Under the pieces are notes generated by a model that did no database searches, had not been told where the DNA came from, and saw only the letters and a program-made list of their open reading frames with translations. A DNA stretch of 64,000 nt from Fasciolopsis buskii (taxonomy: Eukaryota; Platyhelminthes; Trematoda; Plagiorchiida; Fasciolidae): the NCBI GenBank assembly GCA_008360955.1, contig LUCM01006041.1, forward strand, positions 1 through 64,000, in the 5' to 3' direction. Shown here one piece after another: positions 12,801 to 26,744 of the stretch. How positions within the stretch are numbered: position 1 is the stretch's first letter; the number at the start of each line of letters is the position of its first letter. The translations under genes were made by a program, and so were the position numbers.

Positions 12801-15800
12801 AATCGAAAGCCTATTCTACAAAAATGGGTTCACTGGGACCAGAAGTGAATGGTCGATGCATAACGCTATAGTTCAATATCCTAATTAGCAATGAATTTTG
12901 CTTTAATGAGGCAAACGTGATTTGTTTTCAGTTGCTGTTTTCCACTGAGCATCGATAGTTTGAGTATCGAGATGGAAAACGCAAATTTCCAAAGTCGATT
13001 TAATGGTGGTTCGCATGGGTGATATGTGAATTCGACCATCAGTATGACAATAACTACGAATAGGCGCACACGTTTCACGGGGGAGAGAAAACCAATGTAA
13101 ATGTTAACACGTGAGATTGCATAGTATTGGTCAATGTGAAACAAATTATTCAACTGTTTATCCTTGACATTTGTTAGTCCCTGTTGGCTTGCCTGTCGTG
13201 TGCTTGTTCCCAAACCCTTGAAAAACATGGCTGAACAATGATTTGTAGGTAGTCACTTTTCTTTTTATTTACACAGATAGCATCGTTGCAAGTAAGAGTG
13301 ATTCATCTAGTACATCAGACTTGGCACCACTAAGGAATAAGCATACATCACGTCCACAACGTAGACAGGTAGTTAACCACATGATTGTTGACAATCCTAT
13401 TTTTACGGACACGTGCACCGATTACGGACGAACGCAATTTTCACTTGTTCGAACAATGATGGAATTTAGTTTTCCGTCACGTGCTACTTTTTAGTGTAGT
13501 AGAAAATCGTCTGGCTGCAGTTGGTTTTTACGAAACGGTTCCTGTGTTCCACGGGACGGTGACAAGTGGATTCATTGCCGATGGAAACACAATCAGAATG
13601 AGTTTGAATCGGCACTTCCACCAGTTTTTGAATAAATATAATCCATGTGGACTTATAACCAAGAGAATGCACATGATCGTGTACAATAGTAATCTTCCGC
13701 TTACAAATTTGTATTGACTTCAAACTGTCGGTTTGGTCAGACCCATCATACTATAACCAACGTTCTGGCCAAGAGGCAAACATTGAGAGTGTGCGATGGA
13801 AAAAGTAGAATGTAGGATACAATCGTTCTCGAGCAGTTCCGTTAAATAAAGCTATTAAAATAGTACGTACGCTTTGAATTTGTAAACAAAAAAGATTGAT
13901 TTTCGCCTTTTTTGCACACACTGTAATTTGGTACAACGAAAATCCTAAAGGTTGCAAGTTTTCATCCCCGTTATAGAGTTTAAAGAGTTGAAGACGGCTC
14001 CTAAATAAAATTTTCAACTGATAAAATGTATTAAAATAAGAACTAAAAATGTTTAGGAAATATTTTCCTTGATTTATGGTCCTACCGTTTAGCTCAGTTG
14101 ATATTCGGGGAGAAGTACGGTCGCAGGAACAAAAAAAGAAAAATTCTTCAGATCAAACGAAATCCATTTATTTTTCGGGAGTTATGTGTCCCGGTTCAAT
14201 GCGCCCAAATCCGGTGGGAATAAAACAGTTGGACACCACGTTTTTGCTGTCAGAAATACCTAACGGGAGCAAACAGCTCCCGAGAAGGGGGCAGAAGACT
14301 GCGCCAATTCCAGAGCCACGTGTGCTTATTGTGCGACCGGTCAATAAACATATAAATACACGCGGCAGGTGAAAAACAACTTTGTTTTTTCCCAGCTCAG
14401 GACGAGTTAGGAATGATACCCTACACTTGTGGTAGTATTTGTGGTAATAGCAATGGATGAGGTTGTTTGAGTGAAATTTCCAAAGAACCTTTTCGCCCCC
14501 GCTCGCTTTCCCTATGCGGCCCGTCCGAATAAACGTACCGCGTTTATTTTAGGCCACGTAGTGTGGGCTGGGATTGTTTTACTGTGCTGTCATTCGGCAA
14601 CCACCTTCCTCCTACGAGGTCGGCTGACATAGGATCGGTAACAACATTGAGTTATTGGGTTCCGCTGGTAGAACGAAACGGTGGAGACGAAAAGAAAAAC
14701 TAGAATTTGTTTGACAACAATGGACGAAGTAGGAAATATTCGACACGTTTATTGCTGTTTTGTCCCTTTTGAAAACAAACGTAATCATCAGTGATATCGC
14801 ATGCCAAATGGAAGATCAGGAGTCACAAAAAACTTATTTTATCTAAATGTCAACTGGATGCGCCTCCATTCGGTCATGTTTGAATTTGTCTCTTTCCGAA
14901 TGATTTTGAATCAAGCTCTTGTTTTCCGTCGTGCTATGCAAACTTTACTACCTGTAGAGACCAACGTTACTGCGTACTGTTCAATCACAAAACACAAGTT
15001 AACACTGACTAACAAGCTATTTTATCGCTCAGATTGTGTGGTACTCGAAAGAGACAGAATTGTTCAAGTTCATGCACGTACCTCTGGTACACTAGAGTCA
15101 ATTGGTCAAAGGGCGATATAGGCACACAAATCGTGGCATATGATTCGAATATGGATCAAACGATTATTCAGTCAACATTTACGAAAGTGTAGAAAATCAC
15201 CCGGATGCGTACTGTCAAATGGTTTGAGCTTCAGATGGTTTAGGGGCCATACATTTTATGAAGGCTGCCAGGGTGTCATTCAATGAAGGGCCGCCGAATG
15301 CTTAAGTAAATAATTGCCTGCCATCTCAGTACGGGAATGGAGTAGAATAGAATTAAACCGCCAATCAGATTGTGGTATTCGGACATAATCCTGTTGGATT
15401 TGGTAATCTTGAATAAATTCGAGAACCTGACAAGATTTTCATATAAAATAGAAATAAACCGTGCTTCACCAGAACTAATCTATTGAGTTGCCTTTATTCA
15501 TTTAAGGGCATTTGGTTTTTCGAGCCTCAGGGAAGACCCTCTAAATAGTATATGTTTCTAAGGGTTTCTGGGGATCGCGAATCAAATTTACTACTAAACG
15601 ATCAGATTCGCCTCACTCTGATCAATGATGAACTCAGTAGTGACGGTTAGCGCATCACTATAGACGGCGATTGTAAAATGTGCAGTTGATTCCACTAGCG
15701 TCATCCAGAGTATTCACTAACCACTGAGGTACAAATGGGATTAGATCTCCGTGAGTTGAACCTCAGCTTATATTTTTAAATCTGGACTAGTCCCATAGTT

Positions 15801-17117
15801 AAGCCATCTACAGTAAAGTCGGTGATTAAGAAAATTGACTGACTTACAAGTAGCGGAGTATCATCGACATGTATCGGGTTACTTGTTCGCTTGTTGGGAT
15901 ATCAGAGGTTTAAATCTCACCAATATTTGGAAAATGGGCGAAATGGTTTGCTGGTCACTGTCATTCGAATCCAGTACCTTCTGTCCGTCAAAAGCTTAGA
16001 TGATATCACGCTATTCCATGGTTTTGAGGTCAAGGTTTTCACCTCTGTTATTGGATTTAGCGAGACTGAATACAGCACTCATGTTCTATGTTTCAGGGAA
16101 GGTGAACAGTGGACGACCACTAAATCACGCACTACTGCAATCTAAAACCGATTTGCACTTAAATTCAAAACTGATCGAACATAATACAACGGCTTTCGTT
16201 TGGCTATTGAGGTCTTTCAGGAGTGTCTGTCTGTGGGGTTTGAACTGGAGACTAGTGATATTGAGTTGAATACCAGTAGCCATTAAAATATCACAATAGC
16301 TCACTGGATATTTACATCGAAATTCATTTCACCTTTCCACTACTGGCTTTTGTTCAATCATTAACCACTGTTTTTTAACTGTTTCTTTAAGAGACATCTT
16401 TGAAGAAAGTACAAACCGAACCAAAGAGCTAGTGATACATTGAAGAGTCTAAGTATTGAGAGCTTCTCTTGTATTTCGCAGCGATTCCTTGCAAAGTACA
16501 AACTCTCAACCCAGTCCACAATGCAAACTTAGATTGGACAATGCTGACAATGCAAAATTTTTACGGTAGATTTTGGTATTGTTGCAACTGCCTATCAATA
16601 GTCTGAGATATTTTATCATCTCAAGTATCTAATTTATACGGTACTGGGACAAAAATAGAGGTTCTATACCTTATTTTTAAAGAAAAACTTCACTGTATCA
16701 TCTGCCTGTGTGTGTGCAAGTGGTATAAAGCATATTTCCCAGAAGTGTACTTCATCAACTTATGTTTAGGGACTTTAACCACTGGCCTTGTCAGAGCTGT
16801 GACTAGGTTATCCTATATACACATTGTGCTTTCGACCGACTAGAGGCTTGTTACTTGTCTGTTTCGAACCATCTTATGTGAACTAATCCTTTTTTGCAAT
16901 GCATGTCTAATTCAGTCCAAACTATTGTCCGAAACCTGATTATCACTGGTATGATTAGCTCCGCAACAGTAATTTCGGGATATGCCTGTTACTCTGTCGT
17001 GCCTTTTCATTCGTGCATTGAGGCTTCTAGAGTACAGAGAAGGAAACTTCATCTCAACTAAAGGTATACTGTCTTATACGGTCAAGTTACAAACGTTACA
17101 GGACCGAGAACTCTATA
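9836..17117. other. Long stretch with no assignable gene
   Basis: Overlapping minus-strand frames at 11125-10574 lie in three different frames (63, 66 and 91 codons). The last has a helical, charged composition, but the alternative frame of the same bases looks equally protein-like, so neither is called. A 115-codon minus frame (13228-12881) and a 106-codon plus frame (14801-15121) have no motif. A relatively GC-rich segment at about 14490-14640 shows no recognisable element. Confidence 0.45.
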
Positions 17118-17195
17118 CGGCTGAATAATTCTAAACGACGTCGGCCGTGGCATTTGGGTGTGAAAATCCCTCGTTCGAACCCTCCCACCAAAGTC
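17118..17195 (+). repeat. tRNA-like box-B fragment (possible SINE)
   Basis: A good internal promoter B-box-like sequence, CGTTCGAACCCTCCC, lies at about 17172-17186, preceded by a diverged tRNA-like 5' half (CGGCTGAATAATTC onward). The stretch before and after the B box resembles that at 33270-33310 (TCGAAYCCTCCCAC shared), suggesting one dispersed family. Too decayed for a tRNA gene. Confidence 0.3.
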
Positions 17196-20100
17196 AAAAC
17201 CATTTCATCTTTGAAACATTGCAAAATTCTGAGAGAAGTAAAAAAATGTTCATCTTAAGACCGATCAGATGTTTCGGTAGGGAACGAAACAACAAATGTT
17301 AGCTGAATTGCTACAAGTTCATTAATCGATGAATGAACTTGTTTTACAGTTTTCGGTGTCAAAACAAACTGAAGTGAAGGGACAAAATCTCAGTCGCACG
17401 AGCTTGTGCAGATGGCGCGTCACATTCTTTCGAACAACAATTGTTGTCTGGATAGGATATGTTCTCTAATTACAATATAACCTGAGTAGGAACTAACTTC
17501 ACAATTATTTTTAGCTTCGCAAAGTCGTGTCACCAATTTCTTCATTGTCAGTTGATTTACAAGTCGGATGCCGATTCAAAATTGGTGAACAATTTTACTA
17601 GACTTTTTCTTACAGCGAAGACATCCGAAACCCGAGAATTTCGGCTGCCAATCGAAATTTGCAAGTTTCCACCACGCAAATGGCTAGATGTGACCACTTA
17701 TAGGCTTAAGGGACAGATTTGACGGTAAACCCATTGAAGCGTCTATCCGTCATCAATTATCGAATCGAACACAACGTTTAATTAGTTCAGTCTAAAGATC
17801 AGCGAAACCGTAACTACTAACTGATATCTCTGTCCCGTATCACGTGACACGAGTTCAACAATCGGGAGTTCATTGGTAGTTGGATATGAATTGAATTATC
17901 AATTCTAGCGGTAAAGGTCTTTTTAATTTCCTGAATACTGCACCACAGTGGGGGCCTGTTACTCATTATATGATCTAAATATAATTTACTTTCAGAAGGG
18001 GTTATAGATGATGTACGTGAGAATCTAATGAGGAGAGTTATAATCCGTCAAAGAAACCCGATGGTAAATGTGGCACTTAGCCATTCTAAAGTTCTACAAC
18101 AAACAATGGGAATGCTGACATCGTATGAGGCATACTCCATTGTGACCTATTCTTTAAGTTAGCTAGCTTCGGACTGGAGGACAAAACCGTGCATGTCTAC
18201 ATTGTTTTCGATTTTTATCCCCTTATCGATTGTTTACCTCGAATACCTTTGTCCACACCTCATATGATTCGAACTTATCGTTTACGTAGATCATTCTATG
18301 TGAACACCTTAAATTGACTAACTGCAGATGGTCCGATATGCTACTGCTCTAACTGCGGGAACTGTTCAGGTACCAACAGATGTTAGACAGGTTGTTGTCC
18401 ATGGTTTTCCGACCTCCGAAACTCAGGACGGGCTACATGACAGTAGAAATGCGGTGTGAGACATTCATATCACATTTTTATTGCTAGTCGGATCCTAAAT
18501 TGCTCTTTTTTGGAGACTTAGTCAGGAAAACCTAACCAATACACCAGATCCAGTCAGTGTCTGACTCATAACACAGACCAGAAAAGCAAAGGGATAATAT
18601 AGTTATGCCTGTGACCAGAGACAACACAAATGGCGCTCCTATTCTGACCTTTGCTGCGTGATTTCTCTTTGGCATTTGCCGAATATAGAGTCAGATATTT
18701 GACAGCTACTGTTAGTTTACAGCTACAATCACCATTTTAATTAAGCAAGCAAGTACAATTTGTCCACGAGTGCACAGGGTACGGTTTGTCCAACCGGTCT
18801 GCTTGCTTTCGCCTGATTCTGTAATGAATTCGGATTTTCTGCTTACGGCAAGCCATGAACAAAAAATCATACGAGAACAAACTGTCATGCTTGTATCATT
18901 CGTTCAGGGGATGCATATAGGTATAATTGTTTCATCAGGTTGAAGATATTTTCCCCAAGAATAGACTGAATATTTCAAATTCTCTCCCGTTGGCTACCAA
19001 AACGAGCGAATTAGACCAAATTGGCGGAGATAAGAATCACATCCATAGGTTTAAATTTCAACCGGTTTTCCTTGCGTTAGACATGTCAGCCATACTCTTC
19101 CGATGTCCTTTTACAGGTTGTGCAACTGTGCCGTTTGCAGACTGAACTCGTTACGGGACGCAGAGCCATCTGCTTTTGTGGTTTACTAGACTTAAACGGT
19201 GGGTTGCAACATTCTTGTACTTTGATGGTAGGGTGAGTGAGATGCCGCGGTGCCAGTGTCCGATAAATGCAGGAGGATGGGTTGAATAATTAACAAGCAA
19301 ATAAGGAAATCACGGACAAGGGGTGGAGAGATAAAGCATATGTGGCACCATTTTACGGTAGCCAATTGGCCCTGAGTTATCTGGTTTTAAAATTCCGTGA
19401 ACATTGGATGAATTGCGGTAGACGTGAAAGAAATACAGTTGATCGATATTGAATAGCAGAACAGGAAGAAACGATGTTTACAAGAACTGGATGGGGAAAA
19501 AATTACTATCAGTGTACAAACAGTTCAACCGACCACTCTCTTTGCTGCAAAGACATTGCCAAAAATCGCCAAAAGAATCCCGGGAAAGTTTATGTTTATC
19601 CTTGTTCCAGTCAAAAATTTTGTAGCGCTATTTCAAAATATATTCTCCATCATTTTTGACGATCACATCCGTTTTCTTCACAATTAAAAAGAAAAAAACT
19701 AATTGTTTTATTTTTCTTGGACCTGCTACTTGGGTAGTACGTGTCAGCGAACCACCAGTTATTTAGGCTTGATTAGACAGACAGTTTCCTATCCGAATGA
19801 TCAGTCAGCCTGGGGTCTGGACCGAAACTTTTGACGTCGGTTCCGGTAATAGCAAAAGACAAACGGTTACATTCTATTCGCAAACGATGATTGATGGATA
19901 ATTATATGATTTTGGCAGATTACAAATCGGTTGTCAAAGCAAATTGTGCCTATTGAACTGTGGATTGATCACTGTCCGAGGGATAATTCTTGATTGCCAG
20001 GCCAGTTAACTTGGAAGAAGAAAGAGCAAACTTTCACTTAGAAATTTTGGGGAATCAGCTGTCCTACATTATGTTTAGGATGATGACCCTGTGAAGTTTA

Positions 20101-20902
20101 TAACATTTCAGGCCTATGCGAATATGACTGCGATAAGTTGTTCACAAAGCGGTTCCGAATAGTCCCAACTTATTTCGAAATAACTTAAGGAGTGTTGTGG
20201 TGTACAATCAAATTTGAAGAGGTAATTTAAGAATCCGATATGTGGTGCGATACATCGCAACAAACACGGTAAAGCAGTTCATTCTTCCTCGACAGAAAGG
20301 CATATTACTTAGAAGCAACATGCAACGAGAAATCGTATTTGTGGCACTTAGCAATGGCTGTTTTGAACATCAAAGTAATAAAATAATATAAGTCACTTTT
20401 GAAGGCAGAACCAGTGATATGGGCTGAATAATACAACGATTTTTCAACTGGTTCAGCTGACTTTACCATCACTTGTGTTAACAAGTAATTTTGTTCCCAC
20501 CGTTGTCCTGGGATAGGATAACCTATTAGATTCGGTTCACTGTATCCATTCTCATCGTTATCTCATTCAAGTAGGCAAATAGGTAACACAGAACCCAACC
20601 TGGGCCCTGCGTTTCACCGATTGGGTACTCTGCGACTGGTTCAGGTTAGGGTTCTGTATTACCAGATTAGATAGTTCGCCGTTTGTGTGAGAGAGACAGG
20701 AAGAACCCACGTGTTGTTACATAAAGTTGTGATCTAACAAACGAGTATACATCGACCAGGAAGTTATGTTCATATCCTAAACTGATACAGCTAAACTGTC
20801 AAAATGTCACTGGATTTGCTCAGGAAGACAGCTTCCGTAATCGGATAAGTGAATGTCGACAACCCTTCAACTGGTTTTAATCGCTGTTGCATATGATTGT
20901 GT
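17196..20902. other. No gene recognised
   Basis: Only isolated 61-72-codon plus frames (18927-19145 and 19474-19659). The second is cysteine-rich (five cysteines in about 30 residues) but lacks a signal peptide or flanking splice support and matches no pattern I know. Confidence 0.45.
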
Positions 20903-20922
20903 TTGTGTGTGTGTGTGTGTGA
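20903..20922. repeat. (GT)n microsatellite
   Basis: About ten uninterrupted TG dinucleotides. Simple repeat, likely length-polymorphic. Confidence 0.9.
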
Positions 20923-23900
20923 CTAATTTCGCTGGTGTCATGTTGACTTTCGTTTGTTTGATCACTGAGCCACTAATACCCTTGGATGGAGAGGTGCGCC
21001 GGAATTCCTACTTATGAGGAAGCATGGAGACAAAGTTGTATTTGTTGAAAACACCAACACACAAATAAACATATGTGCCTTTACATGCATACACAATTGT
21101 GCACGATGAATCTGGATTCCAAAAAGAACCAAGCAAGGCCGATTCAGTATCCTGTAAGAATGGGATGAATGACACGGGAATACACTCAAGGCGAAATACA
21201 GCGGACCTCAGCTGTGAAGACTAGTGAGCCAAAATACTGACGAGTGACAAGGGTTGCTTAATGTGAACATCCGTTTCCACCTTTGTTGTTGTTATTTGGG
21301 CTACTAGTTTCCGCAGAGACAGTCGTATTGCTGGTGGTTAAACTGACAACACTGAGGCCTCTCTAAAAGTTTGGTTTGTCCTTCCGGCGAAATATTCTTC
21401 GAATACTGTTGTGAGCTTCAGGTATCATCACTCTACCACCTATACTTATTGGGTCTCGTAAATCAACCATCCTCTTCGGTTTGGGCAACTGGATACAACC
21501 AAACACACAGAAATCAAGGATCCCGATGGATAGCCTATGTCAAGAGGATGAAAATGGAAGGACTGTTGTGTGTGGTGGGCTCTGCACATTGTTAATTTCT
21601 TCTTTCCAATTTCTCGGTCGTCGTTCACATCCTTCACCATGGTTCCGATGAAAAGTGATCCGTATTCAGATTTGTGGAAAATGAACAATCCAGAATTGAC
21701 TCAAATATCAAAGGTCTTGGGATCCGGCGAGGTTTGAATACACACTTGGATGCAACCATCTCGTCTGCACTGCACGTTTTACCATCCAAGTAACGGGACC
21801 GCTTCGGAGGACGTTCTGGCATTTGCGGTTCAAATTAATTAAGAATGTTTCAAGCAAAGTTTTTTCAGCCTACCTTTAGACGCTGACTTCAAAGCTTTCT
21901 ACTATGTTGTATTTAATTAGCCTTTTGACACAAGTTCCATCTAAGTTACGAGGCTGCTGTATGGTTTCAATCTCTGTTCTGCACTCTGATTTCAGTGAAA
22001 TACAACGCAGACTATTGTGATGCAACCAGCTATTTGTGTTTTTCGAGGGATTTTCAGGTGAGACGGAACCCTCGTCCAAAGTGAAGTTTGGACAAGCAAT
22101 ACACTCATTTTGATCCAGGAAGTGAGTGACAAGTCCACTTCGTAATGCTATTTCATATACGGATAACCTGGATAATATACAATGACAAAAGGCTTACTGG
22201 TGGTGAAATAATAAATGCAACCAAAATGGTCTACAGATAAATTAACAAGTAACCGTTTATCAGTGATTGAAGTGCACAGTCGGTCAGACGAAAAACAAAG
22301 CGTGTTTGTTCCGTAAATTGCGCAGTCAGTTCGCCCTAATGAATTAGATTGTGTGAGTGGGTCACTTTGCGCGCATTTGCAGTACCGATGTTTGTCTTGG
22401 GCAGATACAGCGAGCCTAAAAGTGTGGAGAGCACAATCCGACAAGAACAATGATCGACTGCGTGCCTCGTCTGATGCTTACATTTGATTGAGCTAGAAAA
22501 TTTCCCCGACCAGTTAATATTGATACTGGGACATTTCAACAAGGTTTGAAGTGAGCGGTTTTGAGAGCGGAAGTGGTTCGATTGAGTAGAGAAAATCACC
22601 GCTGGAGAAGGTTTTAGAACTACGGTGACTGAATCGCAACAAACCGCAGTGACTTATTTTGATTCAGGGTGGGTGCAAGCATCATGCACACATTGCATTA
22701 GTAAAATTAACAGCCTTGATATATGGATATAAAATACCGATCAGTAGCTATCATGAGAATGCACAATAAGCAGCTAGTTGCGAGGTACGTTATCGGGCTT
22801 TACAGTTCATTGCTGCGAGAGTTATGGTCCTGTCTCGACGGTTGGGAAATTCGTACCGGCTCGGTTTACTTCCAAGTGCCACGACCATATCTGCTTGAAC
22901 CAAACCGGTCAAAGACATCAACCGATAATTTTCGACCCTAGCCAACCTTTGCATACCAGATGATTTCGATCAATAAAATCGCCATTTATTACCCTTAGGA
23001 AGCATGATTCCAATAATTTCTCTCATCCAAACTGACAATATTGATCAGCACGCTTAATATTTGGTTGTTCCATAGCATAGATCAATACAGTTGCGATTTT
23101 ATCGAGCCGATTGTGTAGACTGATACCCAGAACAAAAGCTGCACTAGAAAAACCACCTGCTAACGGTTAGTAGAATTCGTCAGCAGACTATCAGTCTATT
23201 GAGTAATGAACATATTAGACAGATATTTATTAGAGTGGGGCGCGCCTTTCTGAGCTGGACATCGGAAAAAATGAATAAGTTAGGATGTGATTTTGAAGTG
23301 GATTGTTTATGATTTTACGGTTGTTTCCGCGCCGTTTAAATTTTATCAAACTCTGCTCACCCCATAGTTATTGCGGAACATTTTTAGGAATCTTTCACTT
23401 TTTCAGTTTTCCGTTCTAGATGTTTGGTAAAGCACAATCATCTCGTAACTTAGAAAAAAACATAATTGCTTTCACTTGAAAGTCTAAATGCATGGCGGCT
23501 TGCGACCACCGTGGTATCTATTGCTTTAATGGTTTACATCTAAACACATGTAACAGGGTCTATTCTGTTGCCCTTTTTGAAGTAGTTTGGAACCAGACAT
23601 TGAATTTATTCAAAATATCTATTTATACCCAAATATCAGAGCCCCAGCCTGGGCAGGCGAGCCAGCAAATTGTGATCAGCAAGTTAAATAACTTATTGGG
23701 CGAATGTGTGAGAAATGGGGGCGTTTACGGGGCAAATCAAAACAAGTCAAGCTATCGTTTCAGGGTTGCTATTGGTGCATTGGGAAGTCGCATTAAGGGC
23801 TGCTTGTATGAAGACACCTCGGCTACCGGGTCAAAACCGAGACACACGAAGATACTCGGAGGATTTTGAAATGCGCACTGTGTTAAAATGTTCCGCGCTT

Positions 23901-23954
23901 TTTCGAGAATCTAGAATATCAGTTTGTTGTATGGTAAAGATGTGTAGGGTCTTT
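20923..23954. other. No gene recognised
   Basis: Frames up to 100 codons on the minus strand (22450-22148) and 125 codons on the plus strand (23492-23869). The latter is within the chance expectation for the window and contains no recognised motif. Confidence 0.45.
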
Positions 23955-24018
23955 TAACTCGATGGGACTGGAGCCCATGTATAGACAGTTTATACACTAT
24001 CGACTGAGCTGCGAGACA
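23955..24018 (-). repeat. tRNA-derived (SINE-like) fragment
   Basis: Minus strand: GTCTCGCAGCTCAGTCGATA gives a near-canonical D-arm/box A (plus positions about 23998-24017). About 20 bases later comes a box-B-like ATGGGCTCCAGTCCCATC (23961-23978), whose flanks pair as a T-stem (GATGGGAC/CCCAT). The anticodon arm and acceptor stem do not close properly. This is a tRNA pseudogene or SINE head rather than a functional tRNA. Confidence 0.45.
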
Positions 24019-26228
24019 GAGGCTAAGAGTGTTTGAACCTTTCACCCAAGGATTGATTAGTGGTTATCCGCCAATAGACGTTAGCAAATGGTATCTATCA
24101 CAGCAGTGGTTTTCAGAAATTGATCACATTTAGCCAAACTCCTCAATCATCCATGTCGAATCCACCGGTTGGGACTTACGACCATTTCTGATGACTGAAA
24201 GTCTTGAACTTCAACTGGAGTTACAAAATATATCGCAGCTCTAGGGGGGGACCAGTGATACTTGCGTGAAATGTCCGAATACCTCTCAGAGGAGCCTCAC
24301 AACCCAGGCGGAAGAGCATAAGCGGTACACGTGTGTTGGTTGCGTCTTTGCGTAAGTTCGTATCCTATCAATTTTCAAGACAGCTCACGTTTAGTATTTT
24401 TGACATTTGTGAGGCCTGTCAGCCAGTAATTGACATGATAGTTCAGTGCTATTGACAGGCTAGATGTATTGGGAAAATTATTCGTCAAGCATTAACAAAA
24501 CTCAACTCACCACAAAGCAAAAATTGGAGTACGAATCCGGGAAACATAGGAGGGTAAAATTTCGGTTACTTGGCTTTTGCGTGGAGAATTTCTCTGTTAT
24601 AGAAGCAATTCTAGCGCAAATATACTGCTCCGAATTGCCACGATGAGTGGCGACATCCGGTGCACTTAGATGGACTGGTCAGATTCTAATTAACCGAGCT
24701 GGCCAACAATTCGAAAATGAAACGTCTACCGTTCGACAGCATCGATGAATGAAAAAATGCTGTCACGTGTGAGGAAAAAGACTGGTTACGCGCAGTTCGA
24801 TGAGATATTTTCTCGTACAACGGTCAACAATTATACAATAATGGACCACCTTGAACAGTGTTCTAAGGCCGGAGACATACAGGTGTTGAGTCCGGAGGTG
24901 TTAAAGTACAGTAAACCATTCACCGCCATTTCGTTCGTTAGTTCGTAGTAAAATGGATATGCACTCTGGACGATTCCCAGCAAAGGTGAATCAGCTCCAC
25001 CGAATCTTCGGATTTTTGTAGTTTAATGTGAATCGTTTTCCGTGTAAGTCAAACAATTAGTTCCTTTCGAATAATTGTCCCCTACGTTTTTTGACTTCGA
25101 AGAAATTAGCAAAACAGTGACATACGCAGTGCGTTGTTTTTTCTGCTACAACGAAAACGAGGTTGCATCTGTGACTGGCTAGATTCCGGCGATCCTCGTT
25201 CGCATTCGCTTACACAATTACGTGTGAACAACCAACGGGAATAATTTCGATTGGGGTTTCCTCGGAAAAAGAACCCGAAACGAAAGCAACACACAACAAT
25301 GTAAAAACAAGTTTGTCAAAAACTAAGCACCTAGATTTCAGCACAAATCCGGACTTGGTTTCGGAAGAGAAATTAGAATCAGAGATGCAGTCCATCTATT
25401 CGGTAATGGTAACTTGTCCGGAATTCGTTCCGAACAGTTGCATGTGGGACGATTCCGATGGGAAGAAACACAGAATCGAAAGATCTTGAGCGCAAATTCA
25501 AAGGCTACATGGCACTATCAATCATCCATACCGTTGTTCTGCACAAACCTCGTTGATTCACAAGTTACAAAACTGTGTGAATTAATTGGTAACATTTAAC
25601 ACGTTAGACAAACAACGTCAGTTACCACGACCAGAAAAAAACAAGAACAACAGTGTGGTATTGGACAAACACGACGGTAATGTTCGAAACCAAATAAAAA
25701 TTGAGTCACGTGTAGGACATCATTTTCTGCGCAAACAATGGGACAATCAAAGCCGGAAATTCAGATTTCGGTAATTTTAAATCAAATAAGATGAAAAGTT
25801 CCATTCGGCATTTCTCTTTTTGCTAAAGGACAGATTTCGCTTTCCAAATAAGCACAATATTGCAGGTAGTACAGTTTTCAACATAGATGACATTTTTCAT
25901 AAGATCAGATAAGTAAACCAAAAACAATGCCGATTGCAACTAATGATTTTGCTGCTAGCCCTTATTTTGTTGCTTTGGTTTCTTTTAGTCTGTCTGGTTT
26001 TATGGTTCCTGTGTTATTGATAACTGACTGCACAGTCACGGCTTGGTGTGATAACTGATAACTTGCAATTTGGGGTCAACTAATTCACGTATGTTTACTG
26101 TAATTTGATCAAAATGTTTCACACAAAACCGGTGAGTTGATTACAAGCCAATAGGAACTATAGTTTAAGATATTTCATCTGTAACACAATTAATTTGTAA
26201 TGAATGATCGAGTCGAACACATCATCGT
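24019..26228. other. No gene recognised
   Basis: Short frames only (60-67 codons; for example 24745-24948 plus). No splice-supported exon, transposon protein or structured RNA was recognised. Confidence 0.45.
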
Positions 26229-26376
26229 CCGATCAATCAATTTAGCAACCAATAAATCAGCCGGTCAATTAATCGTTTGATCGGTCAGTCGGTAGATCAG
26301 TCAATCAACTACTTATCGAATAACCAAATCAGCCAAAAGAACAATCAACCAACCAACATATCACTAAATCAACGGA
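26229..26376. repeat. Degenerate tandem repeat of ATCA/TCAA-type units
   Basis: About 150 bases are built from imperfect 4-bp and 8-bp units of the type GATCAATCA, GGTCAGTC and AACCAACCAA. The unit drifts along the tract, so this is an old, mutated tetranucleotide array rather than a live microsatellite. It codes for nothing recognisable. Confidence 0.7.
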
Positions 26377-26711
26377 TATGCAGTGTGCAAGTTCGGTTTC
26401 TCTAGCATTGCAATTAAATGGCAAAATGATTGCTTTTTGAACTAATCTGATAATGAAAAAGCGGAAAATCTAGTCAGTTGATACCGTGGGTTCTCATAAG
26501 TGTGCAGAAGCTTTTTGTTATTCAAAACGAAAACAAATATTTAGCAACATGATGATGAGGCATCGGAACCCAAACCGACAATTTGATCTTTGGAAATATC
26601 CTTCGTGGTTTCATTGGAGTTACGGCGGATGATGCTGCTTTCGCTGCTTCTGTTGCTTCTGATGATAACAATAATGATGATGTTGACTCCGATTTTAATG
26701 TTTCCAAGAAA

Positions 26712-26742
<31 letters not shown>
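26712..26742. repeat. (GAT)n microsatellite
   Basis: Ten GAT units. In the plus frame covering 26583-26765 they read as ten consecutive aspartates after an already Asp/Asn-rich stretch with further GAT/AAT codons. The simplest reading is a microsatellite with diverged flanks. A coding acidic tract is discussed in findings. Confidence 0.9.

Positions 26743-26744
<2 letters not shown>

Noticed and set aside
23492..23869. 125-codon plus frame
   Set aside because: Within the chance maximum, no recognisable domain, and a competing open frame overlaps it.
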